Below are positions 28,174 to 38,300 of a stretch of 64,000 nt of DNA, piece by piece. The notes under the pieces were generated by a model, which was not told the origin of the DNA, made no database searches, and saw nothing but the letters and a program-made list of their open reading frames with translations. A program made the translations under genes and the position numbers. How positions within the stretch are numbered: the stretch's first letter is position 1; each line of letters begins with the position of its first letter. The stretch is from a bacterium (lineage in GTDB: Bacteria > Zhuqueibacterota > Zhuqueibacteria > Residuimicrobiales > Oceaniaggregativiventaceae), in contig JAKQNP010000002.1 in the NCBI GenBank assembly GCA_029565675.1, positions 620,001-684,000 of the forward strand, in the 5' to 3' direction.

Positions 28174-29553
28174 GTGTTTAAAAAGATCCTGATCGCCAAT
28201 CGCGGAGAGATTGCACTGCGCATCATGCGCGCTTGTCGCGAACTATGCGTTCCAACCGTTGCCGTCTATAGCGAAGCAGATGCCGATAGTCTGCACGTAC
28301 GATTTGCCGACGAAGCGATTTGTATTGGGGCAGGTCCCAGTCACCAGAGTTATCTCAACATTCCGCAGCTGATCAGCGCCGCAGAGATCGCCAACGCAGA
28401 CGCCATTCATCCGGGTTATGGTTTTTTAGCTGAAAATGCTCACTTTGCCGATATCTGCGAATCGTGTGGCATTCAATTTATCGGACCTTCTCCCGCTGTT
28501 ATAGCCAAGATGGGAGACAAGTCCTATGCCAAGGAGTCGATGCAAGCCTGCCAGGTGCCCGTGATTCCGGGTTCAGAAGGGGTGATCCGCGATGTTGAGC
28601 ATGCCGATCAACTGGCAAACGCGATCGGCTTGCCGGTGATCTTGAAAGCTTCCGCCGGCGGTGGGGGGAGAGGCATGCGCCTGGTGCGGCAAAAATCGGA
28701 ACTCAAAAATGCTTTTCAAGCGGCTGCATCGGAAGCGCAGGCTGCTTTTGGCAATTCTGATATCTACATGGAGCGTTATTTTGAAAATCCGCGCCATATC
28801 GAAATACAGATCATGGCCGATAAATATGGCCATGTCGTTGCCTTGGGTGAACGAGAATGTTCCATCCAGCGCAAACACCAAAAATTGATTGAGGAATCGC
28901 CGTCACCGGCGGTTGACAGCGATTTGCGCCAGGCCCTTTGCGAGGCGGCGATCAAAGGAGCCAAGGCGGCTGGCTACAACAGCGCCGGTACAATCGAATT
29001 CTTGCTGGATGAATCGGGTCATTTCTTTTTCATGGAGATGAACACCCGCATTCAAGTGGAACATCCTGTCACTGAAATGGTGACCGGCCTGGATTTGATC
29101 AAGATGCAAATTCTGCTTGCCGCGGGAGAAAAACTGCCGAACAAATTGAACCGTTATAAACTGCGCGGTCATGCAATCGAATGTCGCATCAATGCCGAAG
29201 ATCCGGACAATAATTTTCGCCCTTCGCCAGGGCTGATCAGCAGCTTCCATATCCCCGGCGGTCCTGGCGTGCGCGTCGATACCCATGCTTATGCCCAGTA
29301 CCGCATACCACCATACTATGACTCGTTGATCGCCAAAGTCATCACCCATGGCAAGGATCGCAGTGAGGCGGTTTTGCGCATGCAACGCGCTTTGGAAGAG
29401 TGTATTGTCGAAGGTGTCTCCACCACGATCCCGCTGCTGCTAAGAATTCTGCGCGACGATCGTTTTTCAAGCGGGAATTACAACACCAAATTTATGGAGA
29501 ACTTTATCACATCAAAAGGATCGGGTCAGACACCGATCCGGATACCGGCCTGA
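28174..29553 (+). CDS. accC: biotin carboxylase subunit of acetyl-CoA carboxylase
   Basis: The GTG at 28174 starts [20 protein letters not shown], the standard N-terminus; an upstream frame extension has no family match. The 459-residue ATP-grasp enzyme carboxylates the biotin of AccB using bicarbonate. Landmarks are the Gly-rich ATP loop [34 protein letters not shown], the metal-binding [21 protein letters not shown] (split over two strands) and [13 protein letters not shown]. The carboxyltransferase genes accA and accD are not in the window. Confidence 0.98.
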   Translation: MFKKILIANRGEIALRIMRACRELCVPTVAVYSEADADSLHVRFADEAICIGAGPSHQSYLNIPQLISAAEIANADAIHPGYGFLAENAHFADICESCGIQFIGPSPAVIAKMGDKSYAKESMQACQVPVIPGSEGVIRDVEHADQLANAIGLPVILKASAGGGGRGMRLVRQKSELKNAFQAAASEAQAAFGNSDIYMERYFENPRHIEIQIMADKYGHVVALGERECSIQRKHQKLIEESPSPAVDSDLRQALCEAAIKGAKAAGYNSAGTIEFLLDESGHFFFMEMNTRIQVEHPVTEMVTGLDLIKMQILLAAGEKLPNKLNRYKLRGHAIECRINAEDPDNNFRPSPGLISSFHIPGGPGVRVDTHAYAQYRIPPYYDSLIAKVITHGKDRSEAVLRMQRALEECIVEGVSTTIPLLLRILRDDRFSSGNYNTKFMENFITSKGSGQTPIRIPA

Positions 29554-29626
29554 GGGAGAAAACTCAACGCCATTGCGTCAGAGAAAGATTCACTCGGGTC
29601 AAACCGATACTTCCAGGAGGTTGATC

Positions 29627-30004
29627 ATGCAGGTCCCGAAAAATTTGTGGTATACCGAGGAACACGAATGGGTCAAGGTTGAGGGCGAAATAGCCACCAT
29701 CGGAATTACTGAATATGCCCAGGGCGAACTGGGCGATGTGGTATTTGTCGAGTTGCCTCAGGTCGGTGCAAAGGTGCAACAAATGCAGGCTTTTGGCACG
29801 ATCGAAGCGGTTAAGGCAGTTTCGGATCTTTTTGCTCCGGTTTCCGGTGAAGTGGCTGAAGTCAATGCTCTGCTCAGCGATCAGCCTGAAGTGGTCAATC
29901 AAGATCCATATGGGCAAGGCTGGATGATCCGGATCAAAATGAGCGTCCCCCAAGAAGTCAAAAAATTGCTCTCTGCTGAGGATTATGAGAAAAAAGTCGG
30001 CTGA
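29627..30004 (+). CDS. gcvH: glycine cleavage system H protein (lipoyl carrier)
   Basis: The ATG at 29627 has CAGGAGG eight bases upstream. The 125-residue product starts MQVPKNLWYTEEHEWVKVEG and holds the lipoylated Lys63 in GTIEAVKAVSDLFAPVSGEV. H protein shuttles aminomethyl groups between the P, T and L proteins. None of those genes is nearby; the gene sits 73 bases behind accC. It may serve the cleavage system encoded elsewhere or act as a lipoate carrier, which cannot be told from the sequence. Confidence 0.96.
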   Translation: MQVPKNLWYTEEHEWVKVEGEIATIGITEYAQGELGDVVFVELPQVGAKVQQMQAFGTIEAVKAVSDLFAPVSGEVAEVNALLSDQPEVVNQDPYGQGWMIRIKMSVPQEVKKLLSAEDYEKKVG

Positions 30005-30121
30005 GTCTTTGCTTTTTCAGAAGCTGATCTTGCGGCCGGCGCCCATCTTTTGGGGAACTTTGCTGAATGAGAATGAGTATTTAAATTGTAATGACGTGCT
30101 GGTGCGTGCGCAAACTGGCCT

Positions 30122-30149
30122 GGGCGGTTGTCGCGAGCGATAACCGCCC
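30122..30149 (+). terminator. hairpin after gcvH
   Basis: GGGCGGTTGTCGC and GCGATAACCGCCC pair over 13 bases, with one G-T pair and a minimal loop. A T-rich but broken tail (GTTTGTGTT) follows. It lies about 118 bases after the gcvH stop. Confidence 0.6.
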
Positions 30150-30480
30150 GTTTGTGTTACTCAAGTCAGACGTTGCACCGGAAAAGGTGGTGTAACTGAA
30201 ACTTGACACTCTGTTTCACAAATGATACATCCGGCCAGCCGCGAGCCTAAACGTCCAAGACCTGCTAAAACGATTGCTGTAAAAAATAATGGTAAATCAA
30301 TAAAAAACAGCGGACTTTTCCCGATGGTTGTTCAGCATCAAACTCGGGAAACAGAAAATTTTGGTATGGTTCTTGTAGGACTTTTAGCGAAGAACCAAAA
30401 AAGACATCTTCCTGGCAGCAGGAATAGAACAATCATCTGTTGTGTTGTTAAATGGGTAAAGCTGATCTGTTAAATATTTC

Positions 30481-30509
30481 TTGACAAAGATTCAATTTAT
30501 TTATATTTT
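30481..30509 (+). promoter_or_regulatory. candidate sigma-70 promoter upstream of the PorV-like gene
   Basis: A perfect TTGACA is followed at 17 bases by TATTTT (or at 15 bases by TATATT), in an AT-rich tract. The PorV-like start is about 350 bases downstream, so the leader would be long. Confidence 0.4.
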
Positions 30510-30861
30510 TAACTCGCTATAAGCAGATAGCGTTTCTGTATACCGGACAGACCATAAAGTATCTGTATTTTTGCTCTTTTGCCGATACGGCCCGAACCAT
30601 CGAATAAATAGCCGACAGATTACGATTACAACCGCATGAAAGGTGAGCCTATAAACATTCGCTAAAGTTTTGTACGACTTGTTGAAACAACGCTATTGCT
30701 GAAAAGCCTTGTCACGCGGCTTTTGTCTGTTCAAACTTTGCGAATTGTGAGCTCACCTTGTGCATTTCCTTTTTCGACCGAATGAGTCGAGGTGAGTAAT
30801 ATTCAATCATCGCTGACCATTCGGTTTTTTTTTGATCATGATCATAATCTGGAGGCAAAAA

Positions 30862-31950
30862 ATGAAAAAGGTTCTGATTGCACTGGTTCTCGTCGCCATG
30901 ACGTTTTTCCCCCTTGCACAAGCGTTTGCGGTAAGCGAGGCGACAGTGCTCTTTCTGATGATCGCCCCGGGAGCTCGCGCAGCCGGTATGGGCGAGGCTT
31001 TTGTGGCGCTGGCTGACGATGCCACTGCGGTCTTTTGGAATCCTGCCGGTCTGGCATACCAAGAAGGAACCGAGCTGACGTTGATGCACACCAACTGGTT
31101 GCCGCAATTCGGCACGGATCTGTTTTACGAATTCGCCGCCTTGAGCAGGTCTTTTGAAGGAATCGGCACCATCGGTTTAAACGTGACCTACCTGAATCTG
31201 GGCAAACAATACCACACGCTCGAGGACAGCCCCACGGTTATCGACGAGTTTTCCAGCAACGAGTTTGCCGTATCAACCACCTATGGCACTCTGTTGGCCG
31301 ACAACTGGGCGGTCGGATTGGGTTTGCGCTTTATCCGTTCAAACCTCTCTCCCTTCGGCGCCGGGGAGGAAAAGGGCGATGGCAAAACAAGTGGCATCTC
31401 ATTTGACGTCGCCACTCTCTATCGGCCGTCTTTCCTGCCGCGGTTGAGTTTGGGCATGAATTTGTCCAATATGGGCCCCAAAATCACCTATTCCGATGTC
31501 GCTCAGGCGGATCCCTTGCCGACCAATTTAAAAGTCGGATTTGCCTATAAACTGGTCGACAGCAAATACAATCGTTTGACGGTTGTGGGCGATCTGAACA
31601 AATTGATGGTCACCCGCCACACAGACGGCACCAGCGATCCCTTTTACAAGGCGTTGTTTACCTCACCCTGGACAACGACCGAAGTTGCCTACACAGATCA
31701 AGAAGGCAACACGCAGGGCGGCAAAGAGATCTTTAATGGAATTTTGAGTGGTGGCCTGGAATACTGGTACAGCGATCTTATCGCCTTGCGCACCGGCTAT
31801 TACTGGGATAAACCCGGCAAAGTGGAATTTATTTCCTTTGGTGCAGGTATTCAGTATCACAAATACCGCTTCGATTTCGGCTATGTGTCGGCCGATGAAG
31901 GTCATCCGCTTTCCAATACCATGCGGTTTTCACTGACATTGGGATTTTGA
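30862..31950 (+). CDS. PorV/PorQ family outer-membrane protein
   Basis: The ATG at 30862 has GGAGG seven bases upstream and gives a clean signal peptide (MKKVLIALVLVAMTFFPLAQAFA). The 362-residue mature chain opens with FLMIAPGARAAGMGEAFVALADDATAVFWNPAGLA, here cut into its halves APGARAAGMGEAFVALADD and AVFWNPAGLA, which is the PorV/UPF0164 signature. The remainder shows alternating beta-barrel strands ending in an aromatic residue (RFSLTLGF). PorV binds type IX cargo sorting domains at the outer membrane. The next gene encodes a protein with such a domain, which makes a carrier-cargo link plausible. Confidence 0.9.
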   Translation: MKKVLIALVLVAMTFFPLAQAFAVSEATVLFLMIAPGARAAGMGEAFVALADDATAVFWNPAGLAYQEGTELTLMHTNWLPQFGTDLFYEFAALSRSFEGIGTIGLNVTYLNLGKQYHTLEDSPTVIDEFSSNEFAVSTTYGTLLADNWAVGLGLRFIRSNLSPFGAGEEKGDGKTSGISFDVATLYRPSFLPRLSLGMNLSNMGPKITYSDVAQADPLPTNLKVGFAYKLVDSKYNRLTVVGDLNKLMVTRHTDGTSDPFYKALFTSPWTTTEVAYTDQEGNTQGGKEIFNGILSGGLEYWYSDLIALRTGYYWDKPGKVEFISFGAGIQYHKYRFDFGYVSADEGHPLSNTMRFSLTLGF

Positions 31951-32025
31951 TCCATCTCCGTCCGGTGTTAAATATCGACTGTCCGGCAATTGCTATCGAC
32001 CCCGGACGTGACCTCTTTTTATCAA

Positions 32026-32050
32026 ACCCGGCGAGTATCTCTCGCCGGGT
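32026..32050 (+). terminator. Rho-independent terminator between the PorV-like and M6-like genes
   Basis: ACCCGGCGAG and CTCGCCGGGT form a perfect ten-base stem with a five-base loop, followed by ATTCTTTTAGGTTTTTT. It may end the PorV-like transcript or reduce expression of the genes that follow. Confidence 0.8.
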
Positions 32051-32103
32051 ATTCTTTTAGGTTTTTTCAGGTGTCCAGTTTCTATTCCACATAAGAGAGA
32101 CGA

Positions 32104-35100
32104 ATGACAGGCGAAGCATTGCGAATCGGCAGGCGATTGGATCCTCGCGTTTTATTTACTTTGATCTTGATGATTTTTTCGCTTATTTCCCCCTCTATTT
32201 TTGCCTTACCGCAAAACAAAACGGTTCTTCACCCCTTATCAAAACAAGATCTGCTGGGTGTGCGCGAAAGAGCTCTTTTTGCAGAAAAGACTCGGCGTGC
32301 TGCGCAGGCCGACACCCTGCGGATCCTTGCGCTGCGCGCTCAATTTGTCGCTGATCAAGTCGCCACCACCACCGGTAACGGTCGGTTCGATCTGTCCAAC
32401 AGCAGCAGTACGGTTTTGGATCGTCCACCGCATAACCGAACTTATTTTCAGCATCAGCTGAGCGCATTGAGCCATTATTTTCGTCGCGTTTCGAACAGCC
32501 AATTGATCTTGATCAGCGATGTATTTCCGGCCAGTGAAGATGGCTCCTATTCCCTGCCGCAGGATATGGTCTATTACAGCGGCCAGGAAGATGAAGATGT
32601 CAAGAAAATGCGGTGGGCAGAACTTTTGCGCGACGCTGTAGTTTTGGCGGATGCTGAAAATGAAATCGACTTTTCGCTCTATGACATGGTGATCGTTTTC
32701 CACGCCGGAGTCGGCAACGACTTTGCATTCGATTTCGATCCCACTCCTTATGACATTCAGTCGGTTTTTATCGACTTTGCCACCCTGAAGGAAACACTCG
32801 GACGCGAGAATCCCTCCTTTGCCGGTATTGCCGTGGCTGCAGGGCTGACCATTCGCGAGGGCATTATCCTGCCGGAAACACAGAATCAGGAAGGTCTTGA
32901 CCTGGGTTTGCTCGGCACCATGACCTTGCTCGTCGGCAGTCAAATCGGCATGCCCAGTCTCTTCAATACCCAGAACGGGCAGAGCGGAATAGGACGCTGG
33001 GGGCTCATGGATCAAGGCTCGTATAATTTTCAGGGATTTATCCCCGCCGAACCATGCGCCTGGACCAAAGTCTATATGGGCTGGGCGGAGCCGATCGTGA
33101 TTGCAGAGGGCGAAAATCTTCCACTCGGATGTGCTGGAGTTGCAGCTCCGCAACTTTACAAGGTTCCGATTAGCGATTCCGAATATTTTTTGCTGGAAAA
33201 CCGCCAACGAGATCGCAACGGCGATGGCATTGCAATCGGCCGTGACAGCGAAGGGCGGCGGGTGGAATTCGACTCTTCAGGCACAGTGACGGTGCAAGAC
33301 GGTATCGGCGTCTTGACCCAGGTGGATGACTATGACTTTGGGCTGCCCGGTTCGGGAATCTTGATTTGGCACATTGACGAGAATGTCATCCGTGAAAAGT
33401 TGGCAGACAATGCGATCAACAACGACAGGGAACATCGCGGCGTCGATTTGGTAGAGTGCGACGGCGCTCAAGATATCGGATATTACTATGATATTTTTTC
33501 TGCCGGTTACGGCACCGAATCCGGCGATTTTTTTGATCCGTATTGGAGCGGCAATGTCTCTCATCGCGTGGTCAACAATTCCGAGACCGTGCAATTGACA
33601 CCGCAATCCATTCCCAACAGCCACGCCAACAACGGCGCACTCAGCCACATGCGGTTTTTTAATTTCAGCTCGCGCGATACGCTGATGTCTTTTTCCCTGT
33701 CATCGGATTGGGGATTGTCCGGCTTTCCCCGCTTTACCGGTGCCGAATTTTCCCCGGGCGCCTTGCTGCCGGTGCAGCTCGATGCTCAAAGGACCGCCCT
33801 TGTAGCGATTTCCAGCGCAGGAGCCGTTTTCGCCTGGCGACATGACGGAACGCCGCTGGCTGCCGAGCCGGTTGCTCGAACGCGAACCGATCTCTATGGC
33901 CGTCAACAACTGTTCGATGTCGCATTGTTGACGGATCTGCAGGAAGAGGTGGTCTGCCCTCCGGCGGCAGCTGATCTGGACGGCGATGGCCGCGAAGAAT
34001 TGATCATCTGCGCTGCCGGCCATGTCTACCGGTTGAATCTGCTGCCAGACGGTGACTCTTTTTCCGCTTCCCTTCTCGCTTTGACCACAACTCAATCTGC
34101 ACCCTCGGCCGGTCCCATGTTGGTCGATTTGGATGGCCAGATTGCAGTGGTGTGGGGTGAGGAAAACGGCCGGGTGGCCATGGGGCGACTCACAGGGGAT
34201 GATTTTTCCCTGCTCGGAGAAAATTCCCTGTCGGGCATGCCGGTTTGCGGATTGGCCGCCCTTCCTTCGAGCCCTGCCGTTGCCGTTGCAGCCACCTGTG
34301 CAGGCGAAATTTTTGTTCTCCGCCAAGACGGGGGAATTCTCTGGCAAGCGCAAACACAGGGCAGAGGCACCGCCTATCAGCCTGTGGTGGCGGATCTGAA
34401 CCCGACCGGCCATGAAAAAACTGCCTACCAGCCTTTGATGGCGGATCTGAACAGCCACACCGGTGTGGATGTGGCATTGGTGTCGAATGCAGGCGAGTTT
34501 TTTGTCTGGGATGAGCAGGGCAGCTTGCTGGTCGAGAATCGCTTCTCGCGCGGTTTTGCTTCTGAATTTGTTCCGGCGCTGGGAGATATGGACGGCGACG
34601 GCTGGTCAGAATTGATCTTTGGCGGCGACGGTGTTTTGGCTGTGTTTGAACAGACGGGATGGCCGAGCACCAACTTCCCGGCCCAAATTCGCGGCTACCA
34701 GAAAAACAGCTATGCAACAAACGGTGCCTCGCCGCTTTACTTTGCTGCCAGTCGCTCAGCCAACAGCAGCATGGAAAAGTTGGCGATCATCAGCTGCGGT
34801 CCTCTCCTGGCCGGATTCGATTCGCAGGCCAAAGCCTGGCCGGGACTGCATCTGACTCTTGGAAGCGCGTCTGCTGCGGGCCCGATCGCGGTCGATATCG
34901 ATGCCGACGGTGACATCGATCTTTTTTCCCTGGCACAGGACGGATTTCTGTATGGCTGGGATTTGCCGATCGACTCTGATGACGGGTACAACTGGCCGCT
35001 CTACGGAGGTGACCGCACGCGGTCATTCTGCCGCGCTCAGCCTGCCGAACCGGTTGCTGTTTCAGCCCGGCTGATGCCGGCTGAAAAGGCTTTTTGTTAT

Positions 35101-35355
35101 CCCAATCCAACCAAAGATTTACAGACTCAAATTCGTTACAGCCTGAGTCGAGATGCCAAATCGGTGACGATTCGAATCTATGATCTGGCCGGGGATTTTG
35201 TCCAGTCTCTGCCGGCGCCCGGCATCCAGGCCGGTGATCACGAGGTCCGGTGGCATGTCGACTCGGTCGCCAGTGGCGTCTATCTGGCACGGTTGGAAGC
35301 GATCGACAGCGATGAAACGAATACCAGAGTAATTAAAATAGCAGTTGTTAAATGA
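32104..35355 (+). CDS. secreted M6-like protein without the HExxH site, with FG-GAP-like repeats and type IX sorting domain
   Basis: The 1083-residue protein has a signal peptide (residues about 13-35). Residues 110-460 follow the plan of M6 (immune inhibitor A-like) metalloproteases, with a stretch IGRWGLMDQGSYNFQGFIPA and AWTKVYMGW at 296-327. The zinc motif expected just before GMPSLFN (residues 282-288) reads LLVGS at 275-279, so both His and the Glu are absent. Residues about 560-980 hold Asp-rich FG-GAP/VCBS-like blades (DLDGDGREELI, DMDGDGWSELIF, DIDADGDIDLF). The last 90 residues (YPNPTKDLQTQIRYSLS to the Lys end) are a Por-type sorting domain. It is probably a surface-exposed binding or structural protein. 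It overlaps the next gene by four bases. Confidence 0.85.
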   Translation: MTGEALRIGRRLDPRVLFTLILMIFSLISPSIFALPQNKTVLHPLSKQDLLGVRERALFAEKTRRAAQADTLRILALRAQFVADQVATTTGNGRFDLSNSSSTVLDRPPHNRTYFQHQLSALSHYFRRVSNSQLILISDVFPASEDGSYSLPQDMVYYSGQEDEDVKKMRWAELLRDAVVLADAENEIDFSLYDMVIVFHAGVGNDFAFDFDPTPYDIQSVFIDFATLKETLGRENPSFAGIAVAAGLTIREGIILPETQNQEGLDLGLLGTMTLLVGSQIGMPSLFNTQNGQSGIGRWGLMDQGSYNFQGFIPAEPCAWTKVYMGWAEPIVIAEGENLPLGCAGVAAPQLYKVPISDSEYFLLENRQRDRNGDGIAIGRDSEGRRVEFDSSGTVTVQDGIGVLTQVDDYDFGLPGSGILIWHIDENVIREKLADNAINNDREHRGVDLVECDGAQDIGYYYDIFSAGYGTESGDFFDPYWSGNVSHRVVNNSETVQLTPQSIPNSHANNGALSHMRFFNFSSRDTLMSFSLSSDWGLSGFPRFTGAEFSPGALLPVQLDAQRTALVAISSAGAVFAWRHDGTPLAAEPVARTRTDLYGRQQLFDVALLTDLQEEVVCPPAAADLDGDGREELIICAAGHVYRLNLLPDGDSFSASLLALTTTQSAPSAGPMLVDLDGQIAVVWGEENGRVAMGRLTGDDFSLLGENSLSGMPVCGLAALPSSPAVAVAATCAGEIFVLRQDGGILWQAQTQGRGTAYQPVVADLNPTGHEKTAYQPLMADLNSHTGVDVALVSNAGEFFVWDEQGSLLVENRFSRGFASEFVPALGDMDGDGWSELIFGGDGVLAVFEQTGWPSTNFPAQIRGYQKNSYATNGASPLYFAASRSANSSMEKLAIISCGPLLAGFDSQAKAWPGLHLTLGSASAAGPIAVDIDADGDIDLFSLAQDGFLYGWDLPIDSDDGYNWPLYGGDRTRSFCRAQPAEPVAVSARLMPAEKAFCYPNPTKDLQTQIRYSLSRDAKSVTIRIYDLAGDFVQSLPAPGIQAGDHEVRWHVDSVASGVYLARLEAIDSDETNTRVIKIAVVK
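34369..34470 (+). repeat. two imperfect 51-bp repeats in the M6-like gene
   Basis: Adjacent units encode TAYQPVVADLNPTGHEK and TAYQPLMADLNSHTGVD. The first looks like an inserted duplicate of the start of one propeller blade. Confidence 0.75.
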
Positions 35356-38300
35356 AAGTAAAACAGAATAATCTTCGCTCCAGATTTCGGATTGGCCTTT
35401 TCACAATAGCTGCTCTTGTCGGTTTTGGATCGGCAGGCATGGTTTCGGCTCAGGACGAAGCCAACCACCCTGAGCTCGAATGGAAAACCCTGAAAACCGA
35501 CCATTTTGAAGTGCATTTCCATAGCGGAGCAGAACGCACCGCGCGCACGGTCGCCAAAATCGCCGAAGACATCTATGCCCCGATCACCGATCTCTATGAT
35601 TGGGAACCGGATGGCATCGTCCATTTTATCATCAAGGATTTCGACGACAACTCCAACGGCGCTGCCTATTATTATGACAACAAAGTCGAGATCTGGGCGC
35701 CGCAGATGTCGTTTATTTTGCGCGGCACGCACAACTGGTTGCGCAATGTGGTGACGCACGAGTTCTCGCACATGATTTCTCTGGGCGCAACCAGACGGAT
35801 GCCGCGGCGAATACCGGCTTTTTATTTGCAGATGTTCGATTATGAAGAAGAAAAACGGCCGGATGTGCTCTACGGATATCCCAACGTCATCGCCTCTTTC
35901 CCTCTTGCCCATACGATCATACCAATGTGGCTTGCCGAGGGCATGGCTCAATATATGGCCCCGGGACTGGATTATGACCGATGGGACAGCCATCGGGATA
36001 TGCTGATCCGCACGGCCATGGCCGCCGAACAACCGTTGTCTTTCGATGAGATGGGGGTTTTTGGCAAAAGCAGCCTGGGGAATGAGCGCACCTACAATTC
36101 CGGCTACGCCTTTACCCGCTACATCGCGCAGACCTGGGGGGAAGACGCTTTGCGACAGATTGCCCGCAACCTGCGCAAGCCATGGACTTGTTCCGTCGAT
36201 GGCGCACTGGAACAGGTGACCGGGCTCGATGCACAAACGGTTTATTCGCGATGGCAGCAGAGCCTCAAATCTTATTATTCGCGCCGCTTGCAGTCTATCA
36301 CCGCCAATCCGGTCGAGGGCAAGGTGTTGACCCCGAAAGGAATGGGCAATATCTATCCGGCCTGGTCACCGGACGGCAAACGCCTGGCCTACTCCGGCGG
36401 CGATAACGGTGATTACTTGACCTTGACCCATTTGCAGATCTATGATCTCGAGACGCAAAAGGCGAAAACAGTCAAAGCCGGCGTCAACAGCACGGTTTCC
36501 TGGTCACCGGATGGATCTCGCCTGCTCTATTCGCGCATCGACAAGACCCAAAACCATTCTTATTTTTCTGATCTTTTTATTTACGACCTGACCAACAAAA
36601 AAGAAAAACGCCTGACCACGGCGGCCAGAGCCAACAGTCCGGCCTGGTCAGCCGACGGCCAGCGGATTGCCGCCATCGTTCAAGGGGATGGCAGCGACAA
36701 CCTGGTGATTTGGAACAGCGATGGCAAAGACCCGATTCAACTGACGAATTTCCGCAATGGCGAAGCTCTTTTTACTCCCAGCTGGGCACCGGACGGCCAG
36801 CAAATCGTCTTTTCCCGCGGCCGCAACCATGGACGCGATCTTTGCACAATAGACATACAAACCCGACAGCTCCGCACCCTGGTGCAGGATGAAGGAGATG
36901 CTCGCGATCCGGTTTTCGCTTCATCGGGAAAGCAGATCTACTTCTCATGGGATCGTTCAGGGATTTTCAATATCTACAGCATCGATCTGGTCGACAGCAC
37001 GTTTTCTCAGTGGACCAATGTGGTGGGCGGTGCTTTTATGCCGACCCTTTCTGCGGAGAATAAAATCGCCTTTGCCAATTTTCAGGTCGACGGCTACAAA
37101 ATCGCCTTGTTGGAAAATCCTGAACCTCTATCATCCGAGAGCACCGAATATCTCGCGGTCGATGAACAGGTTCAGCTGGGATTGGCGGGAACCTCGGCCA
37201 ACGGCGATGATGCTGCCCTGGTTGCCGCTCGCCAGTACGACGACAGCCGTTTGCCCGACATGGAGGCTAATCCTTACCGCCGGACCTATGGGCAAATCAC
37301 CTTTTTGCCGCGCTTGATGATCGATTATCAAACTGTCAAAGTGGGCACCTATTTCTACGCCAGCGATATCATCGATAAATATTCGATCTTTGGCGGCGTC
37401 GTTTTGAATCGGCAAATGGATCTGGATGCATTTGCCCTGTTCGAGCTGCGCAGTTTTAAGCCGACTCTTTTCCTGGAACTCTACGGCTATACACGCAATA
37501 TCGAGCGCGAAATTTCAGTTATCGAGGATTATCCGGAACAGGTCAGGGTGGATATCGGTTTTCGTATCCTCGAAGCGGATATCGGGGCCGAATACCGCAT
37601 CAATCGGATGCTGAGAATGCGAACCTATTTTGCACACAGCCGCTACTCAAGCAAAATCAAGGATTTCTTTTTCCAAAATGTGCGATGGGTTTCGCCGCTC
37701 AACACCTATTTCAAGGGAAGCAATCTGACCTCGCTCTGGGAGTTGGACCAGACAGTTCCGGGTGTCTTGTCGCAGATCAATCCCTCTGCCGGCCGCAAAA
37801 TCAGTTTCAAAGCCTCCTATCAGTTGAACGATTTTTTTGAAGACTATGCCACCAACAACGACTATGGCACTTTGCAGGAACTCTACACCCAATATGATTA
37901 TCCGCAGCTCGAGTTGCGCTGGATCGAATATCTGCGCAATCCCTTGTTGCCGACTCACGGAATAACAGTCGACTTGCAGGCCGGATGGATCGATCGGCCG
38001 GTGGACAGTTTTTTCCATTTCTACGCCGGCGGCATGCCAGGCTTGCGCGGCTATCCTTTTTACAGCATCGATGGCCGCAAACTGCTCGTTGGACGTTTCA
38101 CCTATCGTTGGCCCATTTTCAGCCATTGGCAGAAACGATTTCTTCATTTGACCACTGACAAGCTGTTCATGGGAGTCTTTTTTGACATGGGCGATGCCTT
38201 CAACGCCGATCGCATCGCTTTCAGCGAGATGAAAAAAGATGCCGGTGTCAATTTGCGTTTTTCATCTTTTTCTTTTTACGGCTATCCCGCTGCTGTCTCT

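Larger units (their letters stand above)
30005..30861. other. 857-bp intergenic region between gcvH and the PorV-like gene
   Basis: It contains a terminator-like hairpin at 30122-30149, an AT-rich promoter match near 30481-30509 and little else that I can identify. An 83-codon plus-strand frame at 30222-30473 is Lys/Arg/Asn-rich, has no clear ribosome site and matches nothing I know. The region marks the border between the housekeeping run and the surface gene cluster. Confidence 0.5.

Noticed and set aside
30222-30473. 83-codon plus-strand frame in the gap after gcvH
   Set aside because: No ribosome site, unusual basic composition, no family resemblance; kept as intergenic.
32239-33207. 322-codon minus-strand frame opposite the M6-like gene
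   Set aside because: Antisense shadow with no domain or start signal.
32104-35355. Calling the M6-like protein an active metalloprotease
   Set aside because: HExxH is absent at the expected place and I see no other HExxH in the chain.
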